From assembly GCA_038225855.1 (NCBI GenBank), contig JBBRQU010000005.1:69167-133166 (forward strand): DNA of 64,000 bases. Reading direction: 5' to 3'. Numbering within the stretch: position 1 is the first letter of the stretch; each line of letters opens with the position of its first letter. Below, piece by piece: positions 43,390 through 52,024 of this stretch. Source of the DNA: CAHJXF01 sp038225855 (GTDB lineage: Bacteria; Pseudomonadota; Gammaproteobacteria; Burkholderiales; Burkholderiaceae_D). The notes below the pieces were generated by a model, which ran no database searches, was not told the origin of the DNA, and saw nothing but the letters and a program-made list of their open reading frames with translations. The translations under genes and the position numbers were made by a program.

Positions 43390-45930
43390 ATGACCGTCAC
43401 GCATCCTGCCGCACCGTCGCGCATCAGCAGCAACGACGCGCTCGCGCGACCTTCTCTGGTTCTGCGAGTCGCGCTCGTCGGTATCGCGCTCGCCTGCGCC
43501 GCATGCGGACTCGTCATCGCCGAGGCCTATCCGATCCGACCGATGGTCATGATCGGACTGTTCATCGCGTGGTGTGTCTTCGCGGGCGTGCGTTTCTCGA
43601 TCGCGCTGCCGGCGATGATCGCGTTGATGCCGATCGTGGGCATGGCGCCGCGCACCGGCTGGCTGACCTTCGAAGAATTCGACCTGCTGATACTCGCGAC
43701 GAGCGCCGGCGGCTATGCGGCGGTCGCGCGTCGCGCCTGGGCGTCCGACGCGCATGCGCATGCGCACACACTCATACACACTCCGAGCGGCGATGCGAAG
43801 TTGTCTATCGTCTCGATGGCATTGATCGCACTCTTTTTCGCATCGACCGTGATCGCGCTCGAACGCGGCATCGTCGGCGCCGGCGGATTTCGCTTCGACT
43901 GGTTCCAGGGTTACAACGACCCGTTGAACAGCCTGCGCATCTTCAAGAGCTTCGCGTGGGTCGTGCTGATGCTGCCGCTCGCGCAGGGTGAATTGCGCAA
44001 GCCCGGCGGCTTCGATCGCATCGGCATCGGCATCACCGCGGCGCTCGGACTCGGCGCGCTCGCGGTTGTTCATGAGCGGCTGGCGTTCACGGGCCTGCTG
44101 GACTTTTCCGACGACTATCGCGTGACCGGATCGTTCTGGGAGATGCATGTCGGCGGCGCGGCGCTGGAAGACTTTCTCGCACTGAGCATCCCGTTCGCCG
44201 TCCGAGAGACTCTGCGGGACGCGCATTGGTCGCGCTTCGTTGCGGGCGCATGCGTCCTTGCGCTCGCCGCCTACACCTGTCTCGTCACGTACTCGCGCGG
44301 CGTGTATCTCGCGATCCCGATCTCGTTGCTGGTGCTTGTTGTGCTGGTGTTCAGACAGCGGCTGCGTCTCGACCGTCGCATGCTGTGGTCAGCGCTCGCG
44401 AAAGGCGCCTTGTTCGCGATCGTCGTCGCAGCTTGCGGGTTCACCGTGTTTCGCGGCGGCGGCTACCGCGCCGTACTCGCGGCCTTCGCGGTCCTTGCCT
44501 TGACCATTCCGATCGAGACTTCCATCCGTCGCACGCGACCGGCAATGTGGCTGCTCGCGTTGATCGGCGCCGGGCTGCTGGGCGCGGTCGGTACGGTGGC
44601 GGCCGAGTTGTTGCCCAAGGGACCCTACATCGTCTTCGCCCTCGTGTGTGCGGCAGCGGTCGCGGCCACGATGCAAGCCGCCCGTACACGGACGACGACG
44701 ACCGCGATGGTCGCCATTGCTGCCTATCTGTGGCTCGCGATCGCGGCCTGCGTGGTCGCCGGCTGGTGGGGCGGGCGCGGCGCGCTACGCGACAGCGTCG
44801 CGGTGATGAGCTTGATCGTCGTCATCGCTTTCAGCGCATCTCGACTGAAGCGATCGATCTGGCCCGCGAGACGGCGTGAACAACTCACGATGATCGGCTT
44901 CGCGGCGCTCGTGATGGCGTCGGTCGCCGCCCTCACCGGCGGGGCCTACATGGGTGACCGCTTCTCTTCGAGCCGAGGCGACCTCCACGTGCGGCTTGCG
45001 CATTGGGCCGAGGGCATGTCGCGCCTCACGGGCATGAACCAGTGGCTGCTCGGCAAAGGACTCGGGCGCTATCCCGCCACGTCGATCTACGAGTCCTTCG
45101 ACCCGGACCTGCCCGGCCACTACCACGTGACGAAGCGCAACGGGAATACGTTTCTATCGTTGGCGGCGCCGCGCATCAAGAACCTGAGCTCGGGCCAACT
45201 GTTTCGCGTTTCGCAACGAGTCGAAGTGCAATCCAACGCGGCGTATGCGCTGACCCTCGAGGCGCGCACCGCGTCGCCGCTCACGTTCCACCTCGAGATT
45301 TGCGAAAAGCACTTGATCTACGTCGCCGGCTGCGCATACGGCGACAGGAGCTTGGGACCCGGGCCGGACGCGTGGACGACCTTGGTTATTCCGCTGCAAA
45401 CAAAAGACATCGGTACTGCGCCTTGGTACGCGCGGAAACCGGTTTTCTTTTCGATCTCGATCTTCGATCCGGGCGGCGTTGCCCAGATTCGCAGCATGCG
45501 GCTGATCGGACCGGGGGGCATCGACGTACTCGCCAATGGCGACTTCACCGATCGAACGGCGCACTGGTTCTCGTCGAGCGACCAGTTCCATATTCCGTTC
45601 CATATCGAGAACCTCGCGTTCGACTTGCTGTTCGATCAGGGCGTGCTCGGCCTCGCGCTCTTCACGCTGCTGGTCGGCGGCGCGCTGATTCGCACCGCGC
45701 TCGGCCGCGCGCGTCGGCATCCCGACGCGCCTTACGTGGCTGCAGCGATCGTCGGCTTTCTCGTTGTCGGCATGTTCGACAGCCTGCTCGATGTGCCGCG
45801 CGTGGCCTTCCTCTTCTATTTCGTTGTAGTGCTGGGATTGATGCTGAGAAATCCGCGTGCGGCGAAAGTCGAGCCGAAGAGCAGGTACGCTCAGGTTTTA
45901 TCCGGAATGGCTGAAAGACAAGAGGGGTAG
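43390..45930 (+). CDS. O-antigen ligase-like polytopic membrane protein with periplasmic insert
   Basis: Protein of 846 residues. About twelve hydrophobic segments fit the O-antigen ligase/Wzy family, with EMHVGGAALEDFLAL and YSRGVYLAIP spanning the usual ligase core. Near residues 590-730 a long non-hydrophobic stretch contains beta-rich sequence (QRVEVQSNAAYALTLEART, then ANGDFTD and HWFSSSDQFH), looking like a carbohydrate-binding jelly roll, before the last spans (FDQGVLGLALFTLLVGG). It could ligate or polymerise a surface glycan. It is a lone gene with no glycosyltransferases beside it. The 291 bases after it hold no convincing gene, only a 41-codon frame at 45961-46086. Confidence 0.8.
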   Translation: MTVTHPAAPSRISSNDALARPSLVLRVALVGIALACAACGLVIAEAYPIRPMVMIGLFIAWCVFAGVRFSIALPAMIALMPIVGMAPRTGWLTFEEFDLLILATSAGGYAAVARRAWASDAHAHAHTLIHTPSGDAKLSIVSMALIALFFASTVIALERGIVGAGGFRFDWFQGYNDPLNSLRIFKSFAWVVLMLPLAQGELRKPGGFDRIGIGITAALGLGALAVVHERLAFTGLLDFSDDYRVTGSFWEMHVGGAALEDFLALSIPFAVRETLRDAHWSRFVAGACVLALAAYTCLVTYSRGVYLAIPISLLVLVVLVFRQRLRLDRRMLWSALAKGALFAIVVAACGFTVFRGGGYRAVLAAFAVLALTIPIETSIRRTRPAMWLLALIGAGLLGAVGTVAAELLPKGPYIVFALVCAAAVAATMQAARTRTTTTAMVAIAAYLWLAIAACVVAGWWGGRGALRDSVAVMSLIVVIAFSASRLKRSIWPARRREQLTMIGFAALVMASVAALTGGAYMGDRFSSSRGDLHVRLAHWAEGMSRLTGMNQWLLGKGLGRYPATSIYESFDPDLPGHYHVTKRNGNTFLSLAAPRIKNLSSGQLFRVSQRVEVQSNAAYALTLEARTASPLTFHLEICEKHLIYVAGCAYGDRSLGPGPDAWTTLVIPLQTKDIGTAPWYARKPVFFSISIFDPGGVAQIRSMRLIGPGGIDVLANGDFTDRTAHWFSSSDQFHIPFHIENLAFDLLFDQGVLGLALFTLLVGGALIRTALGRARRHPDAPYVAAAIVGFLVVGMFDSLLDVPRVAFLFYFVVVLGLMLRNPRAAKVEPKSRYAQVLSGMAERQEG

Positions 45931-46221
45931 ACCAGCCTCGACGCGAAGCCCCTTCTCGCGATGCCCAATCCCCCCAATTTTTCGTCCATCATCCCGGCTG
46001 CGAAATACCTGCTGGCCGCGGCCGGCTGCGGGTCCCAGCAAGGGTTCCTGCACGCCCCACCGCAACTAGACCTGATTGCTTTCTAGGCGTCTGCGCACTG
46101 AGGTTGCAATCGGCGGGCGGGCTGGCTCCGAGAGTTTCGATGCTTGCCTCATACCCGCGCACCGATGTAAATTGCGGACGCCATATAAAGGGCAACCCAC
46201 AGCCGACCCAGGGAGAAAACG

Positions 46222-46686
46222 ATGAAAGTAAGAATCTTGATATGCGTGATCGCCGCTTGCTTGATCGGCGGCTGTGCGAGCAGTTCCCGCGGCTTCGTTC
46301 CGGCGCGGAAGGCACAAACGACCACCTGTGACCGATCCACAAGTTCCCCTCGCGCTTCCTGCGATGTGCCAGTCGATGTGAGATGTTTTCTGGGTATCTG
46401 GCCTTGTTTTATTGATAGTTACGAGCAGATAACGGTAAAGGGTTCGGACAGTTCAGTCATTAGCTGGAGTTTGGTTTCGGCTGATTATGTCTTCGCGGAT
46501 AAGGGGATCGAATTTGAAGACACCCGCGTGTTCAGTTGTAGTAAGAAAGGGGAAACTGGAACTGAATTCCAGTGTAGCGATAGCGGGAAAAAACAGAAAG
46601 ATCCTTATAAATACACAATCAGGCTCACTCCAAAAGGCAGAGCTTTTGGCGTGGGTGATCTGGATCCCTGGGTTGTCAATGAGTAA
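46222..46686 (+). CDS. Hypothetical lipoprotein, AT-richer
   Basis: Protein of 154 residues with the signal MKVRILICVIAACLIGGC, where IGGC is the lipobox. The mature part has three more cysteine pairs or singles (TTCDR, RASCDVP, VRCFLGIWPCF, FSCSKK, QCSDSG), suggesting disulfides. I do not recognise the family. GGGAG lies seven bases before the ATG. Its DNA is visibly richer in A and T and in rare codons than neighbours, suggesting recent transfer. A strong terminator hairpin follows at 46724-46762. Confidence 0.75.
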   Translation: MKVRILICVIAACLIGGCASSSRGFVPARKAQTTTCDRSTSSPRASCDVPVDVRCFLGIWPCFIDSYEQITVKGSDSSVISWSLVSADYVFADKGIEFEDTRVFSCSKKGETGTEFQCSDSGKKQKDPYKYTIRLTPKGRAFGVGDLDPWVVNE

Positions 46687-46723
46687 TAGCATCCTTGCTT
46701 AAAGGTGTTGCTGAAATAAATAC

Positions 46724-46762
46724 ATCTGGGCGCAAGTTTCCTCGAAACACCGCCCAGATTTT
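46724..46762. terminator. Terminator between convergent genes
   Basis: ATCTGGGCG (46724-46732) pairs perfectly with CGCCCAGAT (46751-46759), with an inner GTTT/AAAC pairing and TTT after. It stands between the AT-rich lipoprotein gene and the convergent cyclase-ATPase gene. Confidence 0.8.
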
Positions 46763-46809
46763 CACGTCAGTTTGATTTCCGCAAAAAACTCTTGCGGTTA
46801 TCACGCGCA

Positions 46810-49479
46810 TCAGGAAACTCCATTCAACCAAGTGCGCGCCTCTCCGATCGCTTGCTGGTACGAAAACCCGTGGCCCGCGTCCTTCGCCGTTTTGAATTTG
46901 CTTGCACTCAGAGCTTGTTGGGATGTCGCAATCAGCGGCGCCAGGAATGCTTCGTCAGAGGGGTCGCGCAGAAGTTTTGTTTCAGCCGCCTGCGCCTCCG
47001 CAGCGCCATAAAATCGCGCCGCGGATTCGTGCGCGGCACGCGACGAAGCGAACCCGGCGCAGACCTCGAGTACGCTTTGCCCCAATCGCCTTGAGCCAAT
47101 TTCCTCGGCAATTGCAATAGCCTCAAGCAGCATCTTCCGGGCGCGGTCGCCTGCACCACGTGCGGTTGCCACCATCGCGAGATTGAGGAGACCGATGGCG
47201 ATCAACTCGCGGTCTTCCAGTCCATGCGCCAGCGCGAGCACCTCTTCGTAGAGGGGCGCGGCCGCTTCGAGCAGACCTTCTGCACGGTCGAGCTGCGCCA
47301 ATGCGTTCAATGCGGCAGCGAGTTCACGCTGATTCCCCTGCGCCCGTGCCAGCGTCAGCCCTTCCTCCAAGTGCTCGCGCGCGATCGCCCAGTCCCCTTT
47401 GCCGAGAGACGCCAGGCCGAGGTATTCGAGCGCCGACGCGATGCGCCCGTTGTCACCCAACTCCCGGGCGATCGCCAGACATCCCTCCAGATAACCCATC
47501 GCCTCCGAATAGCGGCCCATCAAGCAGCAAAACTGACCCGCAGCGAAGAGACCGCGGCACCGTGCGAGGCTGTGGTCCTGTGCTGCCGAGCGGGCAAGCG
47601 ACTCGACTGTCAATCGATGTCCAAGTCCGAGCAGGCCGCGACTGATCCAGTATTGTTTGATCGAGTGGACCAATTGCAAACCGAGTTCCGCTCCGTCTTT
47701 CGCGTAACCGCACCACGTATGCGCTGCGATGAGGTTTTCGCGTTCTAAATCGAGGCTGCCGATCCAGGCTCCCTGCTTTCGCCTGACCAGTTCGGGTCTC
47801 GCCGCCTCGGCAAGGGCAACGTAAAAGACCAGATGCCGCGTACACGTTTGCTCTCGCTCATGCGCCTCGTCCAGCCGCTCTTGCGAGTACTCACGCACTG
47901 TTTCGAGCATGGCGTAACGCGCGCTCGCAGCCTCCACTGTTACCAGCGACTTGTCGACCAGATCGGTCAGCAGTTCGAGGACGTCCCCTTTCTCCACGTC
48001 GCCGTCCGCGCCCACGGCTTCTGCGGCCTCGAGAGTCCAGCCTCCGGCAAAGACGGCCAGACGTCGCAGCAGGGCGCGCTCGGCGTCCATCAGCAGGTCA
48101 TAGCTCCAATCGATCGAGGCACGCAGGGTTTGCTGACGCGGCAGCGCGGTTCTGTCTCCGCGCGTCAACAAGCGGAAGCGGTCCGAGAGCCGCGCGGCGA
48201 TCTCAGCGACCGACAGCGAGCGCACGCGAGCGGCGGCAAGTTCGAGCGCCAACGGAATACCATCGAGACGGTGACACATCTGTGCTACTGCGCTTGCATT
48301 CGCATCGTTCACTTCGAACGCAGGCTGCACTGCGCGGGCGCGATCGACGAACAGCCGCACCGCTTCGCATTGCATGATGGCGTGCGGGTCGAACCTGCTT
48401 TTCGGTAGCGGCACCGAAAGCGGCGGCAGGTGATAGGTCGTCTCGCCTGCAATCCGGAAATGCTGGCGGCTCGATGTCAGGATCTTCAGGTGCGGTCCGG
48501 CTTGCAGCAGCCGCGTGGCGAGCTCCGCGCAGGCATCGACCAGGTGTTCGCAGTTGTCCAGAATCAGCAGCAGGTTCCGGTCGCTGACGTTCTTGATCAA
48601 TGCCTCGATGACCGGACGCCCCGCTTCTTCCTTGACGCCCAGAACCGACGCTACCGCCTGCGGGATCAGGCGCTCGTCCGTGATCGACGCCAGGGGGATG
48701 AACCACACGCCGTCGCGAAAATCCTCGAGCACGTCGGCCGCGACTTGCAGCGACAGACGCGTCTTGCCGAGACCGCCGGTACCGAGCAAGGTCAAGAGTC
48801 GCGTCTCGCGCAATTGATCCTTGACCTCGGCCAACTGGTGCTCGCGGCCTATGAATGAAGTGAGCTGTTGCGGCAGATTGTGCGGTCTCGCTTCGAGCGA
48901 GCGCAGCGCTGGAAAGTCCTGCCGCAACTGCGGATGCACGACCTGGAACACGCGCTCGGCGCTCGTGAGATCGCGCAGTCGCACGCTGCCCAGATCGCGC
49001 AGCGAAACGCCGGCAGGCAAGCGGCCGCCGACCAGAGTCGCAACCGCTTCGGAGAGCAGTGCCTGGCCGCCGTGGGCGATGCCCATGATGCGGGCGGCGC
49101 GATTGACTGCGCTGCCGAAGAAGTCGTCGTCGCGACGCTCATCCACGCCCGCGTGCATCCCGCAACGAACCTCGAGCGCCACGCTGTCGATCTCCGCGGA
49201 CTCGGCAAGAGTGCGAAGCAACTGCAGCGACGCGTTGACCGCATCGAGAGGGTCGGCGAACGCGGCGTGGACGCCATCGCCGGTCGTCTTGACGACCCGG
49301 CCGCGGTTATTCAGGACCGCCTCGCGCACGATCTCGTCATGGCGCGCGAGTGCCGGCCGCATGTTTTCTGTCGCCGTTTCCCAGAGGCGCGTGCTGCCCT
49401 CGATGTCGGTGAACAGGTAAGTCGTGACTGCGGCTTGCTCTTGCACGCTATCCCTATCGACGCGGGGTGGGAATCGCAT
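46810..49479 (-). CDS. Class III adenylate cyclase fused to AfsR-type NB-ARC ATPase and TPR-like repeats
   Basis: Signalling protein of 889 residues. The cyclase domain at about 18-180 has metal Asp25 (LFTDIEGST) and Asp68 (KTTGDGV), the adenine-selecting Lys64, and Asn/Arg in AVNRAARI. An NB-ARC-like ATPase follows, with GTGGLGKTRL and ILDNCEHL, then HRLDGIPLALELAAARVRSL, typical of AfsR/SARP-like STAND proteins. The C-terminal 350 residues are TPR-like helices. ATG 49479 is the best start since it begins a few residues before the conserved core. Unlike the other cyclase here, the substrate lysine is canonical. It stands alone; the effector is unknown. Confidence 0.88.
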   Translation of the reverse strand: MRFPPRVDRDSVQEQAAVTTYLFTDIEGSTRLWETATENMRPALARHDEIVREAVLNNRGRVVKTTGDGVHAAFADPLDAVNASLQLLRTLAESAEIDSVALEVRCGMHAGVDERRDDDFFGSAVNRAARIMGIAHGGQALLSEAVATLVGGRLPAGVSLRDLGSVRLRDLTSAERVFQVVHPQLRQDFPALRSLEARPHNLPQQLTSFIGREHQLAEVKDQLRETRLLTLLGTGGLGKTRLSLQVAADVLEDFRDGVWFIPLASITDERLIPQAVASVLGVKEEAGRPVIEALIKNVSDRNLLLILDNCEHLVDACAELATRLLQAGPHLKILTSSRQHFRIAGETTYHLPPLSVPLPKSRFDPHAIMQCEAVRLFVDRARAVQPAFEVNDANASAVAQMCHRLDGIPLALELAAARVRSLSVAEIAARLSDRFRLLTRGDRTALPRQQTLRASIDWSYDLLMDAERALLRRLAVFAGGWTLEAAEAVGADGDVEKGDVLELLTDLVDKSLVTVEAASARYAMLETVREYSQERLDEAHEREQTCTRHLVFYVALAEAARPELVRRKQGAWIGSLDLERENLIAAHTWCGYAKDGAELGLQLVHSIKQYWISRGLLGLGHRLTVESLARSAAQDHSLARCRGLFAAGQFCCLMGRYSEAMGYLEGCLAIARELGDNGRIASALEYLGLASLGKGDWAIAREHLEEGLTLARAQGNQRELAAALNALAQLDRAEGLLEAAAPLYEEVLALAHGLEDRELIAIGLLNLAMVATARGAGDRARKMLLEAIAIAEEIGSRRLGQSVLEVCAGFASSRAAHESAARFYGAAEAQAAETKLLRDPSDEAFLAPLIATSQQALSASKFKTAKDAGHGFSYQQAIGEARTWLNGVS

Positions 49480-49650
49480 ATTGCCACGCGTGCGGACCGA
49501 GGCGCACGCTTGGCGATGCTCACCGTGCATCCCTGGATCAACCTCACCTCGAGGGCGCGTCTTGCAACGACACTCATGATCAGAACGGACGATGGGTTGA
49601 TAGCGCACGCGAGGTAGGAAGGAGAGGGTCACTGGCACGCGCTCTGAATC

Positions 49651-49668
49651 TATAACTTAAATGTTATA
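49651..49668. promoter_or_regulatory. Candidate operator palindrome before hicB
   Basis: TATAAC and GTTATA flank six A/T bases in perfect inverted symmetry in an AT-rich stretch, 68 to 85 bases before the HicB start. HicB antitoxins usually repress their own promoter through such palindromes, so this may be its operator. Confidence 0.45.
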
Positions 49669-49680
49669 TCATCTTCTTTC

Positions 49681-49735
49681 ATGAAAATTTCCGAGTTCAA
49701 TTAAGAAGCAATGGGGACTGAAATGAAGGGGGCGA
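49681..49735 (+). pseudogene. Possible remnant of hicA toxin gene
   Basis: ATGAAAATTTCCGAGTTC encodes MKISEF, resembling the MK-SEF start common in HicA toxins, but a TAA follows after one more codon. Only about 55 bases remain before the antitoxin gene, which includes its ribosome binding site. The remainder does not look coding. This suggests loss of the toxin body with the antitoxin kept; it may also be chance. Confidence 0.35.
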
Positions 49736-50242
49736 ATGGCGATGAACTATCCCGCAATATTTGCTGCTGATTCCGATGGCGGCTTCGTCGTCACTTTCCG
49801 CGACATTCCGGAAGCCATCACACAAGCCGAGTCCACAGAAGAAGCAGTTGCCCGTGCGATCGATGCATTCGAAACCGCCGTCGATTTCTATTTCGACGCG
49901 CGCGAGCCTCTGCCTGGGCCGAGTAGAACCAGGACAGGCGAAGTACCGCTCACCATTCCTCCCATGCTCGCTTCAAAGATTGCGCTATGGAATCGCATGC
50001 ATGAAGTCGGTATGAGAAAGACCACGCTCGCGAAAGAGCTTCATGTGACCCTGGTGCAAGTCGATCGCCTCTTCAATTCACGCCATCAAACCAGGCTCGA
50101 AACCATCGTCAATGCCGCGCAAGTCCTGGGCAAGCGCGTCGAGGTCACGCTGGTCGATGACGAGCCTGTGAGATTGCCGAAAGCGCGCGCCGCACGTCGG
50201 AGAGCGCCGCGTCAGCCGCAGCGATCGGCGGCCCATGCGTGA
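49736..50242 (+). CDS. hicB: HicB-family antitoxin with C-terminal HTH
   Basis: Antitoxin-type protein of 168 residues. The N-terminal half has the HicB fold with YPAIFAADSDGGFVVTFRDIP and the AIDAFETAVDFYFDAREPLP end. Residues about 85-140 form a helix-turn-helix with KTTLAKELHVTLVQVDRLFN, as in HicB proteins of the HTH type. A basic tail ends the protein. GGGGG precedes two close ATG codons (49736 and 49742). No complete HicA toxin is adjacent on either side, so it seems an orphan antitoxin. Confidence 0.85.
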   Translation: MAMNYPAIFAADSDGGFVVTFRDIPEAITQAESTEEAVARAIDAFETAVDFYFDAREPLPGPSRTRTGEVPLTIPPMLASKIALWNRMHEVGMRKTTLAKELHVTLVQVDRLFNSRHQTRLETIVNAAQVLGKRVEVTLVDDEPVRLPKARAARRRAPRQPQRSAAHA

Positions 50243-50571
50243 GCCCGTTGCCGGGTCGTATGCGCTCGAATCTGCAGGGGGAGGTCCGCGCCGATCACGC
50301 GGAGCTCGCCCCGCGGCCACACTCCGTTCGCTGGTTGTTCCCGAGGGTTTCCTACAACGCCGCGGCGATCGGTTGGCCCGCGAGTCTTGCTCGCGCGCGC
50401 CGAGCTGGCAACGGCCGCCGACCGGAAGGAAGAGATGGCGCGGTTGCTGGCAAGCCTTCCGGATGAGCTTGATCCGATCCGGTCGTCGGCGACTTCAATC
50501 GGAATCTCAAGAAACCTTTCCGCGACCTTGAGCACATATAGCTCAGAAGTAGCGAGCGCGCGTAACCCGAC
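50243..50571. other. Gap of 329 bases without a supported gene
   Basis: Short open frames exist on both strands but none has a credible start, family match or coding look. A frame from 50387 starts with an Ala/Arg/Glu-rich segment that could be a gene remnant. It runs into the M20 pseudogene on the other strand. Confidence 0.5.
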
Positions 50572-51908
50572 TCAGTTGCCGGCGAGCACGTTGAGCACGG
50601 CCAGGCTCATCGCTCGCGTTCCGGTCTTGATCGAGGGTTCCGGCACGGGAGCGAAGAACGGCGAATGGTTGAAGGGCAGCGGCTTGCCACCCGGCTTCAT
50701 CGAGTCGGCCACTTGCTGCGGGTCATACACGCCCACGAAGAAAAACATCGAGGGATGCCTTCGTTGACGGATGCCGAAAAATCTTCGCTGGCCGCGATGG
50801 GCGGCACGCGCTGCACATTGTTCGCACCGAAGGCGGCTTTCAAGACCGTCTCGGTACGCGTCACGACACTCTCGTTGTTGACGACTGCGAGTCCGCCTTC
50901 GGCAAGGCTCACCTCGGGCTCGGGCGCGCCGGCCATCATGGCCGCTGCATTGGGCGTGCGACGCACACCGGCGAGCAGCTTCGCCCGTAGCGTGGGACTG
51001 TAGGATCGAATCGTGCCGCGCAAGGTCGCGCTGTCCGGAATGATGTTGCCGACCGATCCGGCCTGAACCGCGCCGACCGTCACGACGCCGAATTCCATCG
51101 GGTCTTTTTCGCGGCTCACGACCGTCTGCACGTCGACGATGAAGTGCGCCGCAATCGCGATCGGATCGATGGTCTTGTCGGGCGCCGAGCCGTGGCCGCC
51201 GCGCCCCTTGAAAACAATCTCGAGCCCGTCGGAGTTGGAGGTGATCGCGCCCACGTTGTAGGTGATCGTTCCGTATGGCGTGGGCGCGGTGTGCAGCGCG
51301 AAAGCGAAATCCGGTTTCGGAAAGCGCGTGAAGAGACCGTCGGCCAGCATGGCCTTGGCGCCGTTGACCAACTCCTCGGCCGGCTGCGCGACGAACATCA
51401 GCGTGCCGTGCCACTGGTCCTTCATCGCCACCAGCGTGCGCGCGGTTCCGAGCCAGCTCGCCATGTGAATGTCGTGCCCGCAACTGTGCGCGACAAAGGT
51501 CTCGCGACCGTTCGAAGTCGCCTTGACCTTGCTGGCGTAGGCAAGACCGGTCTTCTCCTCCATCGGCAGCGCGTCGAGCTCGGTGCGCACCATCACCGTC
51601 GGGCCCGGCCCGTTCCTGTAGATCGCTACGACGCCGGTCTTGCCGACCTTCTCGGTCACGTCGAAACCGAGGGCGCGCATTTCGCCGGCCAGCTTGGCGG
51701 CGGTACGAGTCTCCTCGAATCCGAGTTCAGGATGCGCGTGAATGTCCTTGTAGATGGCATCGAGCTGCGGATACATGCCGTTGACCAGACCGCCGACCTC
51801 GGCACCGAACTTCTCGGCGGCGCCGGTAGTCTGAGCCTCGGTCGCGGTCGCTACGAAGACCAGGATCGCCGGCATGGCGAACCACTTCACGACGAGCAGC
51901 CTGAACAT
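50572..51908 (-). pseudogene. Exported M20-family amidohydrolase, one-base frameshift near the C-terminus
   Basis: Begins with a signal peptide (hydrophobic FAMPAILVFVA, cleavage near TEAQ) and reads as an M20D enzyme with IHAHPELGFEE, AHSCGHDIHMASW, FVAQPAEELVNGAKAM and IAASEDFSAS. After NEGIP the frame goes wrong; the neighbouring frame continues with SMFFFVGVYDPQQ and FNHSPFFAPVPE, the proper end of the family, to a stop at 50572. A single base missing near 50752 in the codon after ATC explains it. The catalytic region is intact but the C-terminal metal-domain helix is lost. GAGG before ATG 51908 supports the start. Periplasmic location distinguishes it from the other M20 enzymes here. Confidence 0.82.
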
Positions 51909-52024
51909 GATGGGCCTCGATTGGTTTTGTTCGGGCGAAGAAGCGTACGCTGTTCAACATGACTTTGGGAACGCATCGGCCACATGCCGATGATCGCTCT
52001 CCGCAACCTTCAAATGGAAAGCCC

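Noticed and set aside
45961..46086. A 41-codon frame after the O-antigen ligase-like gene
   Set aside because: No RBS, no family and no conserved feature; probably chance.
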